DNA from: a virus
IMG/VR virus record: IMGVR_UViG_3300023174_000101
Coordinates: 1-64,000 of that record
DNA: 64,000 nucleotides
Strand: one strand, 5' to 3'
This document shows positions 35,918-44,309 of this stretch, one piece after another. Below the pieces are notes generated by a model. It was given only the letters and a program-made list of their open reading frames with translations. It was not told the DNA's origin and did not search any database. Position 1 is the stretch's first letter. The number at the start of each line of letters is the position of its first letter. The position numbers and the translations under genes are program-made.

Positions 35918-36243
35918 GGCGTCCCTCCACCCACGGCGCAGGCGCACTCCACGCGCACAGGGGAGTTCGCGAACGGGTAGCGACTTGGCCGACAGGCAGT
36001 TACCGCGAGCGGTGTGCAGGACGCGACACACTTGGCGCACGTCTCATCTGGAGTGTGGTCAGACATCACCCAGTTCACCCCATGGGCGAGTGCGACGGAG
36101 CCAACAAGCAGAGCAACAGCGATTAGCGGCGGAATGACAACATCCTTCACGCCCCCGGTTGTGACATCTTTCACCTTTCGGGTTACGGCTTGTCCTTTGG
36201 ACCGGAAAAGTTGAATGACATTATCCTTCACGTCCCAGTTCAT
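35914..36243 (-). CDS. Single-TM protein with Cys-rich C-terminus
   Basis: 109 aa from the ATG at 36243, after GGAGGAA. Residues about 35-55 form one membrane segment (PPLIAVALLVGSVALAHG). The part after it has six cysteines (CAKCVASC, TAC, CAC), suggesting disulfides outside the cytoplasm or a metal site. Translationally coupled to the two-TM protein that follows. Role unknown. Confidence 0.5.
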   Translation of the reverse strand: MNWDVKDNVIQLFRSKGQAVTRKVKDVTTGGVKDVVIPPLIAVALLVGSVALAHGVNWVMSDHTPDETCAKCVASCTPLAVTACRPSRYPFANSPVRVECACAVGGGTP

Positions 36244-36590
36244 GGCTTCCTCCATCCAACTGCAGTGAGTGCTGCTTCCTTGGCTTCTTCCAGCGTCTTC
36301 TTGGACAAGAACTCCCCCTTGTGCGACTGGTGCTGCGGGTACGCCGCCCACGATACGCCCGTCGTCGAAGGCTCGACGACGATGTAGTAGCCGTTGACCA
36401 TCGCCGTGTGCTTCTTGCTGCCGGTGAACTCCGGGGCGTCCCACCGCACGTCGGACTCCGCGAGCGCCTCCTCGATGCGGTCGATGAGGTCGCCTACGTT
36501 CTGGCTCGCCATGTCGTTCGGCACGCTGTACGGAAACAACACCTCTCGCGCCTCTGTGAGCAGTTCTCGCAGCTTTTCGATTTCACTCAT
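36240..36590 (-). CDS. Unknown protein, paralogue of the gene at 34956
   Basis: 116 aa with the same plan as the protein at 34956: EKLRELLTEAREVL helix, DRIEEALAE, then HTAMVNGYYIVVEPS, WAAYPQ and a final EEAKEAALTAV helix. Its DNA is noticeably richer in GC and CpG than its paralogue, so one copy may have come from elsewhere. Function unknown. Confidence 0.6.
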   Translation of the reverse strand: MSEIEKLRELLTEAREVLFPYSVPNDMASQNVGDLIDRIEEALAESDVRWDAPEFTGSKKHTAMVNGYYIVVEPSTTGVSWAAYPQHQSHKGEFLSKKTLEEAKEAALTAVGWRKP

Positions 36591-36766
36591 TTATCCTCCT
36601 TGAATAGACCATCGCCAAGCTTGTGTCCGAGTTGGTGGGCTCGGTAGCCACGCATGTATCCGTACGCATGGGCGCTTATAGCCTTCCTCTCGTAGTAGTC
36701 ATAAGTCCAAATTAGGCTACACGCCACACCCAGCAGCCACCCACCGATGAAGACTAAGTATATCAT
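36587..36766 (-). CDS. 59-aa single-TM protein
   Basis: A short gene filling the gap between its neighbours with ATGA overlaps at both ends (start ATG at 36766, TGA at 36587-36589). The N-terminus is a membrane segment (IYLVFIGGWLLGVACSLIW) followed by a basic/aromatic tail (YDYYERK, GYMRGYRAHQLGHKLG). The exact overlaps and clean frame support it as real. Function unknown. Confidence 0.6.
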   Translation of the reverse strand: MIYLVFIGGWLLGVACSLIWTYDYYERKAISAHAYGYMRGYRAHQLGHKLGDGLFKEDK

Positions 36767-37746
36767 TCATTGTCCGTAACTAGTGGGGCCTGGAGCATTT
36801 CGTCTGCACCTACCCATGTGGCAGTTGCCTTCTTCTCTTGGAGCTTTTTGTGCAAAAATCGTGCCGATTCTTCCCGCTGACGAGTCGCAATGTTCACCAG
36901 GGACTCGCGGTGTGTAGCCCATGTTGGGCCCTCAGCATAAGCTTGAACACGTCTAAGCTCTCGCTGTGCCTCATCCCGTTCACGTACCAGCTGTTGCCAC
37001 ATACCGTCTAGTCGTGCGAATTCTGTTTCCACGGGTCGCTCTTTCATGGCCTTGAGTGCTGCTTCTGCCTCATCAGCACGTTTGACCATTCGGTCCGCAT
37101 GCTGCACTTCGGCCTCCCACATCTGTGCAGCCTTGGCACGCTCCGCGCGCTCGTGGTCTAGCATCCACTTCAACGAGCTTATTTCACTCTTAAGTATGTC
37201 AACTTCTATTAAGTGGCCAGCCCGCATGTTCTCTTTTAGGAAATCTGCACCAGTCTGTTCGGACACCATGTTGCTTGCTGTACCCTCGATTTGTTCCTTG
37301 AGAAGCCGCTGGGCAGCATCCCGCTGCCACCGCGCATCGTCCCGCTCTTTCACCATACGGTCACGTAGCACCCATGCCTGTGCGGTTTCGCCAGCAAGCT
37401 TATTACATTCCGCTTGCAGGCGATCCGCCCTTGCACGGGCTTCGTCAGTACGCTCCCAGGCCCTGGAAAGGTGGTCGCGCAACGTCTCACGCTGTTCTTT
37501 CAGTACCTCGATGGTGTCCTTCGCTTGGTCTGCTACCGCCCGCGCCTCGTTGCGCTCGCGCAGGGCTTCGTTGCGCTCATGGATGCATTGGGCGTCGGTG
37601 ACGATGAACAGGGGCTCCGCATCTACTTGCGACCAATCATGCCCACACGCCGCACAGCCGTAGATGGGGGTCAGCGGATTCGTCATGAGACTGCCGATAC
37701 GCTGCGCTTTGGACTTATTACACTTCGGACAGGGGATGTTGCTCAT
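36763..37746 (-). CDS. Zinc-ribbon protein with long coiled coil
   Basis: 327 aa from the ATG at 37746 (AAGGAG site 9 nt upstream). An N-terminal zinc ribbon (CPKC near residue 6, CAAC near 30) is followed by about 250 residues of Glu/Arg/Ala-rich coiled coil (ERNEALRERNEARAVADQAK, RERDEAQRELRRVQ). Likely a structural or scaffolding protein of the infected cell. The earlier in-frame ATG encodes only two QGSST repeats and is less likely. Function unknown. Confidence 0.6.
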   Translation of the reverse strand: MSNIPCPKCNKSKAQRIGSLMTNPLTPIYGCAACGHDWSQVDAEPLFIVTDAQCIHERNEALRERNEARAVADQAKDTIEVLKEQRETLRDHLSRAWERTDEARARADRLQAECNKLAGETAQAWVLRDRMVKERDDARWQRDAAQRLLKEQIEGTASNMVSEQTGADFLKENMRAGHLIEVDILKSEISSLKWMLDHERAERAKAAQMWEAEVQHADRMVKRADEAEAALKAMKERPVETEFARLDGMWQQLVRERDEAQRELRRVQAYAEGPTWATHRESLVNIATRQREESARFLHKKLQEKKATATWVGADEMLQAPLVTDNE

Positions 37747-37756
37747 CACTTGTTCT

Positions 37757-37791
37757 CCTTGGGTTGAACTTCCTTGGGTTGAACTTCCTTG
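37757..37791 (-). repeat. Tandem 15-bp repeat containing SD-like motifs
   Basis: Two perfect 15-bp copies (37757-37771 and 37772-37786; CCTTGGGTTGAACTT on the + strand) and a 5-bp start of a third. On the coding strand each copy gives an AAGG element, so the repeat multiplies Shine-Dalgarno-like sites ahead of the coiled-coil gene. Confidence 0.85.
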
Positions 37792-37812
37792 CAAGTACGA
37801 CCTTGGGTGGCG

Positions 37813-38055
37813 TCACGCCAACACCCTCGCCCAGTGGCGCAGCAGCGCTTGTGCCTGCTTCACCACTTCACTGCGCGTCTTGCCGCGCACCAGCGGAAAC
37901 AGCCCCGGCACCGGCTCCCAGCGTGCCCCAGAGAGATACGCACGGTATTGCTCAAGGTGCGCCTCGTACTCGGAGGCGGGTTCGCTTGCCGCGCCGTCGA
38001 AAGCGACGGGCTGCACTTCGTGGACTTGAACGCGCAACCACCGTTCCGTGCTCAC
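37813..38055 (-). CDS. Unknown small protein, GTG start
   Basis: 80 aa from a GTG at 38055 overlapping the upstream TGA (GTGA), with GGAGAGGGA 3 nt before. Beta N-terminus (RWLRVQVHEVQPVAF), then helices. The DNA is GC-rich compared with the surrounding genes. Not recognised. Confidence 0.5.
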   Translation of the reverse strand: MSTERWLRVQVHEVQPVAFDGAASEPASEYEAHLEQYRAYLSGARWEPVPGLFPLVRGKTRSEVVKQAQALLRHWARVLA

Positions 38056-38582
38056 TTGTCCCTCTCCGTCACCAGCGGCGTGGCGCGGACGGTATCCGCG
38101 TAAGTGCTTGGAGCGTGCCGGTACATATGCGCCGCGCACGCCTCACGCTGTTTCTCCGCCGCGTCCTTGGCCATTGCCCGCCCATATCCTTCACGCAAGC
38201 ACTTTTGGCATGTAGCCTGGGGCACGCATCGCTTTGGAGCGCGGGAGCAATCATATCCCCAATCGATGATGCTCTGCCATGCCTTCAATAGCTCATTCTC
38301 CTCCTTGAGCTTCTTGTTCTCTTCCTCAAGCAGCCTGTGTAGCTCGAACTTGGCAACACGTTCCTCGTACCGCTTGTTCTCCTGCTCAAATACGGCCTGA
38401 GCCCGTGCCTCCATAATTTCCTTAGGTGGGCGTTCCGGCACGGGCTCGTCATTCAGCTTATGGTACATACATAGGCTACTATCCGAGCATCCGCATTCAT
38501 CTGTCCAAGGCGTAGTATGAACACTTGGAAAGAACGGTGCACGCCTGGTCATGCCGCATACTGGACATTCAGCGCTTTTCAT
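38052..38582 (-). CDS. Coiled-coil protein with Cys clusters
   Basis: 176 aa from the ATG at 38582 (GGAGACAAGA before it). CPVC near residue 6, CGCSDSSLC near 30, a Glu/Lys coiled coil at about 70-105 (LLEEENKKLKEENELLK), then CVPQATCQKC near 125. Probably zinc-binding. Function unknown. Confidence 0.55.
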   Translation of the reverse strand: MKSAECPVCGMTRRAPFFPSVHTTPWTDECGCSDSSLCMYHKLNDEPVPERPPKEIMEARAQAVFEQENKRYEERVAKFELHRLLEEENKKLKEENELLKAWQSIIDWGYDCSRAPKRCVPQATCQKCLREGYGRAMAKDAAEKQREACAAHMYRHAPSTYADTVRATPLVTERDK

Positions 38583-38883
38583 TCTTGTCTCCAGGCTCTG
38601 CGAACACCTTAGGGATGTCGTATACGTGCTTGCCACCGGAGAAGCTAGCTTTCCAGCACAGGCCGTGTAGCACCAAATTCTTCTCTATAGCCGCAATTAC
38701 GTCCTCGTTGCCGCTCCAGCCGCCAGTGATGAAGGTATACTTGCGCCCGTATCTGCGTGCCATACCTGGGTATAACCACAAACTGCGTGCATACTCAAGT
38801 GCGCCACGAAGGTCTGAACTGTTCCAAGTTGCAAGCTTACGGAGTTCTGCCCTGGAGGGATATTGGCTTAGTGTCACGTTCAT
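38569..38883 (-). CDS. Conserved phage protein with FxTGGWSGNE motif
   Basis: 104 aa. The segment YTFITGGWSGNEDVIAAIEK followed by a LCWKASFSGGKHVYDI strand pair is familiar from small phage proteins of unknown function in many tailed phages. No catalytic residue stands out. Confidence 0.6.
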   Translation of the reverse strand: MNVTLSQYPSRAELRKLATWNSSDLRGALEYARSLWLYPGMARRYGRKYTFITGGWSGNEDVIAAIEKNLVLHGLCWKASFSGGKHVYDIPKVFAEPGDKNEKR

Positions 38884-39314
38884 TTCTTCTTCCCTGTCAT
38901 GGTGTCTACAATTTCAACTAGACGCTCAAATGTACTACCAGATGCAGCACTTTCCCTGTGGCTTTGGATGAATTCAACTAGGATTTCTAGTTTATCCGCG
39001 TCTGATTGCATCCACGCCATTTCTTGTGCAAAATTCATGCCCATGCCGCCTGTGTCTTCATGCGGGTTAATGCCGCGCTCGCACAGTGAGCGATCCCACG
39101 AATTCCGCATCTGCTCAGGCTTTGCCCCAAGTATAATGGCTAGGTTCCGGTAGTAGCAGACTGCATCCACCCGCATCTGGTCGAGGTCTAGTCTGGACTC
39201 GAGCCGTTTGAATTCGTCCCTGAGTCTCTGATTCTCTACACGCAACTCCTTGCACCTGAGGCGTAGCCCGTGCTCACTAAGCTCGTCGTCGTCGTACGGG
39301 GCAATCTCACTCAT
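38880..39314 (-). CDS. Coiled-coil protein, unknown
   Basis: 144 aa. N-terminal coiled coil (LRCKELRVENQRLRDEFKR, ESRLDLDQMR), then a helical middle with Met/Gly (HEDTGGMGMNFAQEMAWM). Four-base overlaps with both neighbours. Function unknown. Confidence 0.55.
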   Translation of the reverse strand: MSEIAPYDDDELSEHGLRLRCKELRVENQRLRDEFKRLESRLDLDQMRVDAVCYYRNLAIILGAKPEQMRNSWDRSLCERGINPHEDTGGMGMNFAQEMAWMQSDADKLEILVEFIQSHRESAASGSTFERLVEIVDTMTGKKK

Positions 39315-39658
39315 TCTTCACCCTTCTTAATGGCGGCATCGATACGGCGCAGGAGCAGAATAAGTCCATCGGTCTCGGAGTCTACATTTGGATGGAGCGT
39401 TAGTGCGTCCAATGTGGACAGCTCTGTGTGCGCCTCCTTAAGTAGGACACGGAGCTGTTTTATCTCCGACCCAAGACCGCCAACCCTCTCCTGCTCCTTG
39501 TAGATTTTCTTCACTGTGCGTCGGAGGTCATTACGTACGCGGCAGCACACACACCTTTGCCACTCAGGTGGACAATCGCAGTCGCTATCTTCAATCAGTG
39601 TCTCGATTGCGCCCTCAATGTCGGCCTCAATCTCCTGGAGCGGCGTCTTGTCACTCAT
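39311..39658 (-). CDS. Helical protein with Cys cluster, unknown
   Basis: 115 aa from the ATG at 39658, overlapping the upstream gene by 8 nt. A CDCPPEWQRCVCC cluster near residues 23-35 is followed by a helix with KQLRVLLKEAHTEL and a closing LLLRRIDAAIKKGEE. The latter resembles the N-terminal half of the paralogues at 34956 and 36240. Function unknown. Confidence 0.55.
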   Translation of the reverse strand: MSDKTPLQEIEADIEGAIETLIEDSDCDCPPEWQRCVCCRVRNDLRRTVKKIYKEQERVGGLGSEIKQLRVLLKEAHTELSTLDALTLHPNVDSETDGLILLLRRIDAAIKKGEE

Positions 39659-39887
39659 CGTCGGAGCTCTCGTATTGGCTGACTTCGACCTCATTCAACG
39701 GCGCATGGAGTACGTTGCCCTCCGTTAGCGCATCGAAGAATTCCCACTCAACGTCACCCGCATCAGGGCCGTCGTCATTTATACGCTCCCATGCAAGGTG
39801 GCGAGCCTCACTTTCAGACTTTGCCTTGACTTGGATGTGGATCGCACCGGCAATTGGAACAGACACTACGTACGTGTGCTTTTTCAT
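39651..39887 (-). CDS. Small beta-alpha protein, unknown
   Basis: 78 aa. Beta N-terminus (YVVSVPIAGAIHIQVKA) followed by a helix with SESEARHLAWERI, a pattern common in small phage proteins whose strand domain precedes an EARHLA-type helix. Acidic C-terminus. Function unknown. Confidence 0.55.
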   Translation of the reverse strand: MKKHTYVVSVPIAGAIHIQVKAKSESEARHLAWERINDDGPDAGDVEWEFFDALTEGNVLHAPLNEVEVSQYESSDDE

Positions 39888-39896
39888 GGCCTATCC

Positions 39897-40100
39897 TTAT
39901 TTGGTCGGCGTACAATAACAACGCTTGCATCCATGACCAGCGGAGAAGAACGCTGCATTTGGTATCCACACGCGGTTTTTAGTCCTAGCAGGATTCGACG
40001 TAAACTTTAGTCCGCAAATCGTACGGCGCGTTATAGGGTTTAATAAATGATTCGTAGTAAACCCAGTATTTACGCAGGTAAGGAGCGATTTTATGTTCAT
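39897..40100 (-). CDS. Small basic protein, unknown
   Basis: 67 aa from the ATG at 40100, in ATGA overlap with the upstream gene. Basic, with cysteines near both ends (LLTCVN, GHGCKRCYC). The longer frame reads through the neighbour. Function unknown. Confidence 0.45.
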   Translation of the reverse strand: MNIKSLLTCVNTGFTTNHLLNPITRRTICGLKFTSNPARTKNRVWIPNAAFFSAGHGCKRCYCTPTK

Positions 40101-40588
40101 GGCTGGTCCTTGTCCTCTTCGTATCTCTCTAGGCAATCGGTGAACTTCATGTCCTGATGCTGCGGACAGTGGGAGTCATCCTCATATGGGGGTGTGTGCA
40201 GGAATGCGCTGATACGCTTACGCAGCGCATCTACAGCATCGATTACGTAGAACCCACCACGGGTGGGAGGAGGATACCAAGCCTTTAGCGCCCCAACATG
40301 GTCGGTCTCGTCGCGTATGGTGTCAAGCATCCGGTACGATTCGTTCAGTAGTGTTGTTGCCTGGCGCACTTGGGCCTTTGCGTGGAGGAAGTCTGCATAG
40401 TCTAGGCCGTCAAGCAGGCCGTCCTCAGAGTACGCCTTAATGTTCTGGAGCGCGGCCTGCGTGGCCTCAAGCTGGGACTTTAGTGCACGGTTCTCCTTCT
40501 GCACGTCCTCAAGCTTGTCCTGCAGGCGGCGGCGCTCTTCCTGCGAATACATCAGTGCATCTCGACTACCTTTCTCTTCGGTCGTCAT
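40097..40588 (-). CDS. Coiled-coil protein, unknown
   Basis: 163 aa. N-terminal coiled coil (EERRRLQDKLEDVQKENRAL), then a helical domain and a His/Cys-containing tail (DDSHCPQHQD). Part of the small-protein array downstream of the primase-helicase. Function unknown. Confidence 0.55.
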   Translation of the reverse strand: MTTEEKGSRDALMYSQEERRRLQDKLEDVQKENRALKSQLEATQAALQNIKAYSEDGLLDGLDYADFLHAKAQVRQATTLLNESYRMLDTIRDETDHVGALKAWYPPPTRGGFYVIDAVDALRKRISAFLHTPPYEDDSHCPQHQDMKFTDCLERYEEDKDQP

Positions 40589-40770
40589 GCGCCCTCCTCT
40601 GGGGCCTCGACCACCTTCTGCAGGAACACGATCTGCCGCACACAGTCAGCCACCGCCATGACCATGGCGACCATGCCTTCCTGCGTCTTGTCCGATGGGT
40701 TGAATTCGAACGTGATGGTTACGCGCTCGCTCGTGTCTGTCTTACGGTCACTCTCAAGTAGAACTCTCAT
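40585..40770 (-). CDS. Small protein coupled to primase-helicase
   Basis: 61 aa from the ATG at 40770, in ATGA overlap with the primase-helicase stop. Beta hairpin (RVTITFEFNPSD) then an amphipathic helix (MVAMVMAVADCVRQIVFLQK). Tight coupling suggests a replication-linked role, but none is recognised. Confidence 0.5.
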   Translation of the reverse strand: MRVLLESDRKTDTSERVTITFEFNPSDKTQEGMVAMVMAVADCVRQIVFLQKVVEAPEEGA

Positions 40771-43475
40771 ACCTTTAACCCCTTTGCAAGGCCCATTAAC
40801 TGCTCTGGTGTGATGCACTCCGTCCAACGTAGGCTGGTCGTACGGCTGGTGTCCAGGTCCAAGTCGAACTTAATATCGGACGTACCGCCACGGCGCTTAT
40901 CCAGGAATGCGATACGGTTGCCCTTGTCCTTGGCCTCGGCCATCTGGTCGGGCGTCTTCTCTTGGAGCAATAGTACATCGTCTGCGTCCTGTGCAATCTG
41001 GTACGAGCCGCCGATGTTCTCAATCTTGCCGGTCTCGCCCGCCACGTAGTTAGACCGGTTCTGCTGGGCGATACACACGGAGCATATGCCCATGCCCTCT
41101 GCGATCTGGTTCTTCATCACCTTGGATGCGCGGCCAATTACCTGCTCACGTGAAGCGCCTTTATCCTCAGGTCCCGGTGATACCAACTGGATATAGTCCA
41201 CAAATACGGCCTGAATCCCGTACTTGAAGTGGTATTCGTCTACGATTGCGAAGATTTCGTCAATGGAGCCAATCTTCGGCTTCTTGATGTAGAACTGCGA
41301 CGATGCGATGCGTTCCATCGCGAGCTTTACCTTCAAGTACTGCTCGTCGTTGAGTAGACCTGCCTGTAGCTTCGTGTTGTCGATGCCCGACAGCATCGAA
41401 ATCTGGCGGAACGAGGTCTCAATCTCGTTCATTTCGAGGGGAATCCAGAGCGTGGGAATCTGGTCCTGGGGCTGTGGGGAGATAGAAATCGCCGTCGCCA
41501 TTTGCAGTGCTAGCAGGGACTTACCTACGCCTGAATACGCGGAGATTACGACTTGGTGCCCCTTCTGCAGTCCGGACAGGCCCAGGGTTAGTCCAGTCAG
41601 ACACACATTCATCTGGCCGTCCACGTCCCGGAGGGTGGAGAAGTCGAACCCCACGACCGCGCTCTTGCGGGCCATACGCTCCTCAAGGTCCACGCGTACG
41701 CAGTCCATGAGGGAGATTGGATTGCTCTTGTCGTCGCGGCGTATCTCCATGCTGGAGACCATTTCACGCCGATACTTGGACAGGATGTCGTTCGTGGGCT
41801 TCTTGAGGTCGCCAAGTGTGGCCTGCAGTACACGGGACTGGTCAATGCCCATGCGCCGCCTGTAGAGGTCTACGATGCGGTGCAGTGCGTCTTGGAACTG
41901 ATACTTGGCCTCCGCCACAAGCAGCATGTCGATGTACTTGTGGAGGTCTGGGAACTGAGGGTATGCAATCTTTAGCTGGTCGCGTACCACCTGTACGGTG
42001 ACCGAATCAGCTAGCCCGTCTTCGCGTGCCCTGCGGTGCACATGCTCAATCGCATTATATACGTACTGATGCCCACCTACCGTGAACACTTTATTGTCGG
42101 TGATGGACTGCCGAATGGTAGACCAGGACTTTTGGTTCAGCAGTGCGTGCTGGAGTACTACCTGCTCCGCGTCCCGGTTCATCAGGCCCGTGTCGCCAAG
42201 TTTAGTCTCCACCACGTACGACTTGATGCTGAGTGGCTCTACCCCGATTGCGCGGGACAAGTACTCGGCAGTCAGGTCCAGCTGTACGTCCGGGAGCCGA
42301 ATTAGGTGCTCCTTGAGGTCCTTGACCAGGGAGAACTTATTCTCCGTAGTAAGATTGCCGTGCGCGTCCCGGCGCATGTCCACATAGAACTGGACTGGGA
42401 GTACAGCCGTGGCAAAGATGGTGTCTAGTGCCTCCTTGCCGAACTCGCGCACGATACCATCGGGCTGCTTTCCCTCGGGCATCTTTGTGATGAGCACATT
42501 GATGTCATGGAACTCATTGATGTAATCCATGAGTCGCACGGAGGCTGCGCGGCCAGCATTGTCGCCGTCGAATGCGACACGCACTTCCTTGACACCGTAC
42601 TCACGCAGGAGCTGAATCTGCTCCTCGTGAATCTGCGTACCCATGACCGCCACGCCGCCAGAGGCAATCGCCGCCTTCTGGCCTTCGCAGATACGCATAA
42701 CGTACCCGTTCTTACGGAGGTCCTTGCGGGCAACGTTGAATCCGAACAGGAGCTTGTGGCTGAACAGTGGGTGGCGGTTGCTCGTGCCCACATACTTGCC
42801 GCCGAAATCGGGTGGTGGATTCAGCGGCTTATTGTAGAAGCGTGCCACCCGTCCGTTCTGGTCACGGATTGGGTAGACTAGGGCGTCGCTCCACGCGAGC
42901 CGGTTGGTAAACTCGAGCTTGTCGATATCATCCTGGCTGATGCCGGGGAACTTGGCATGCAGGTGCTGGATTATCTGGTCCGTGGAGATGCAGTACCCAA
43001 CATCGTACGTCACAATCTGGTCAATGTCGAATCCAGTATCCTGGATGTACCACTCGAGCATCTGCTTGTTCGCGAACAGGGCGTTGGTGCAGTACTTCGC
43101 CGCCTCTTCGCAGATGTCTTGATATCTGGCCCGCTCAATCTCCTCCGCTGTTGGCGGGCGGTGATATGCACTGATATCGATGTGATACGTGGCCGCGAGG
43201 CGATTAATAGCCTCGGTTACGGTGATACTATGGAAGTTCTGTGCCCAAGCTACTACATCGCCACCCGCCTGGCACCCGAAGCACTTGTAGAACTGTAACT
43301 GGGTGTGAACACCGAATGACGCGCCCTTAGACTCCGAGTGAAACGGGCAGAACCAGAACTTGTCGTTTCCCGTTTCCTTAGCCGGTGCACCAAGGTCATC
43401 CGATACGACTTGGATAATATTCAGCCTTTTACGTAGCTCTGTCCGTGCTGACTTTACGTCAGTGATATACATCAT
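40767..43475 (-). CDS. Fused primase-helicase (DnaG-like + DnaB-like)
   Basis: 902 aa. N-terminal zinc-binding domain (Cys43, His46, Cys65, Cys68), then a primase core with a TOPRIM fold (ICEGQKAAIASGG, VRVAFDGDNAGRAA). The C-terminal RecA-like helicase has Walker A (SAYSGVGKSLLALQ, Lys652), QAVFVDYIQLVSPG (Walker B region) and a DKRRGG arginine-finger zone. Single-chain primase-helicases such as T7 gp4 unwind DNA and prime lagging strands. It probably works with the DnaE-type polymerase. DNA at 43476-43517 before it holds a TATAAC and may carry a promoter. Confidence 0.9.
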   Translation of the reverse strand: MMYITDVKSARTELRKRLNIIQVVSDDLGAPAKETGNDKFWFCPFHSESKGASFGVHTQLQFYKCFGCQAGGDVVAWAQNFHSITVTEAINRLAATYHIDISAYHRPPTAEEIERARYQDICEEAAKYCTNALFANKQMLEWYIQDTGFDIDQIVTYDVGYCISTDQIIQHLHAKFPGISQDDIDKLEFTNRLAWSDALVYPIRDQNGRVARFYNKPLNPPPDFGGKYVGTSNRHPLFSHKLLFGFNVARKDLRKNGYVMRICEGQKAAIASGGVAVMGTQIHEEQIQLLREYGVKEVRVAFDGDNAGRAASVRLMDYINEFHDINVLITKMPEGKQPDGIVREFGKEALDTIFATAVLPVQFYVDMRRDAHGNLTTENKFSLVKDLKEHLIRLPDVQLDLTAEYLSRAIGVEPLSIKSYVVETKLGDTGLMNRDAEQVVLQHALLNQKSWSTIRQSITDNKVFTVGGHQYVYNAIEHVHRRAREDGLADSVTVQVVRDQLKIAYPQFPDLHKYIDMLLVAEAKYQFQDALHRIVDLYRRRMGIDQSRVLQATLGDLKKPTNDILSKYRREMVSSMEIRRDDKSNPISLMDCVRVDLEERMARKSAVVGFDFSTLRDVDGQMNVCLTGLTLGLSGLQKGHQVVISAYSGVGKSLLALQMATAISISPQPQDQIPTLWIPLEMNEIETSFRQISMLSGIDNTKLQAGLLNDEQYLKVKLAMERIASSQFYIKKPKIGSIDEIFAIVDEYHFKYGIQAVFVDYIQLVSPGPEDKGASREQVIGRASKVMKNQIAEGMGICSVCIAQQNRSNYVAGETGKIENIGGSYQIAQDADDVLLLQEKTPDQMAEAKDKGNRIAFLDKRRGGTSDIKFDLDLDTSRTTSLRWTECITPEQLMGLAKGLKV

Positions 43476-43517
43476 TTGGTGTTATATCCTTTCGGATACT
43501 TGTTATAGTGTTGGCGT

Positions 43518-44309
43518 TTATTCGATTGAGAACTCGCGGCTAAGCTGTGCAAACTGCCGCTCGCGTTCCCACTTCTCTTTGGTGTCCGCATCGAACTGAT
43601 GAGGCTTCTTTTCCACGGACTCTGCAGCAAGTGCTCCTAGGGTGGCGAGCTTGTCCACATTCAGTCTGTCCGTGATTGAATTCCTATACTGCATGATTTC
43701 GTCCCTCGAAGCTACACTGCGGACGATTGCGTACAGGTACGGGACGCTACGCTTTTCCGGGTCTAGTACTTGAGCGGCCTCACGCCTGATCGCATCGTGT
43801 TTGGCGGACCTGCCCATTTCAGCGATTTTATTTAGGTCGTAAATCGAAAAGTCATTAGACAGGTAATTATCTACGAGCCAGTTATATACATCCTGCACTT
43901 GCAAGATGTCGGCATTGCGGTTACGCCTAGGTATTGGATTTTCATGGACCCACTGGCCATCGAGCAGCCTGTCCATCCACATAATGGACAGGACTTCGTG
44001 CTTAGTCTTTGGCTTGAGCCCTGGCTTACCCTTTACCCCTGGGACACCGCATACGATTTTCATGAACTCCACAGTGTCGTATGCCTGCTCCGCAGCCTCG
44101 TACTTTACTTGCGTGAATCCGGCAGTGAACTCTGTCATCAGCTGCTTCGGGCTCGTGCCGAACAGCGGCGTAAACTTCGTGGACCACTCGAGCATGCGCG
44201 ACAGCGTGTCACGTGCGCCGTTTGACATGGGGCGCTTGAACGTGCCCTGGTCTGGCGCAGACATGACCATGGTTAGTGCTTGGCCAGAAAATAATTTGGT
44301 TTGGTTCAC
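43518..44309 (-). CDS. Unknown replication-operon protein, GTG start
   Basis: 263 aa from a GTG at 44309 in GTGA overlap with the upstream gene; an internal ATG about 39 nt later is the alternative. Helical throughout. A helicase-loader role could be guessed from its place just before the primase-helicase, but no AAA or loader motif is visible. Confidence 0.5.
   Translation of the reverse strand: MNQTKLFSGQALTMVMSAPDQGTFKRPMSNGARDTLSRMLEWSTKFTPLFGTSPKQLMTEFTAGFTQVKYEAAEQAYDTVEFMKIVCGVPGVKGKPGLKPKTKHEVLSIMWMDRLLDGQWVHENPIPRRNRNADILQVQDVYNWLVDNYLSNDFSIYDLNKIAEMGRSAKHDAIRREAAQVLDPEKRSVPYLYAIVRSVASRDEIMQYRNSITDRLNVDKLATLGALAAESVEKKPHQFDADTKEKWERERQFAQLSREFSIE

Noticed and set aside
37046-37663. 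205-aa + strand Ser/Arg-rich frame
   Set aside because: Mirror of the coiled-coil gene; repeated Glu/Arg/Ala codons produce a long open complement.
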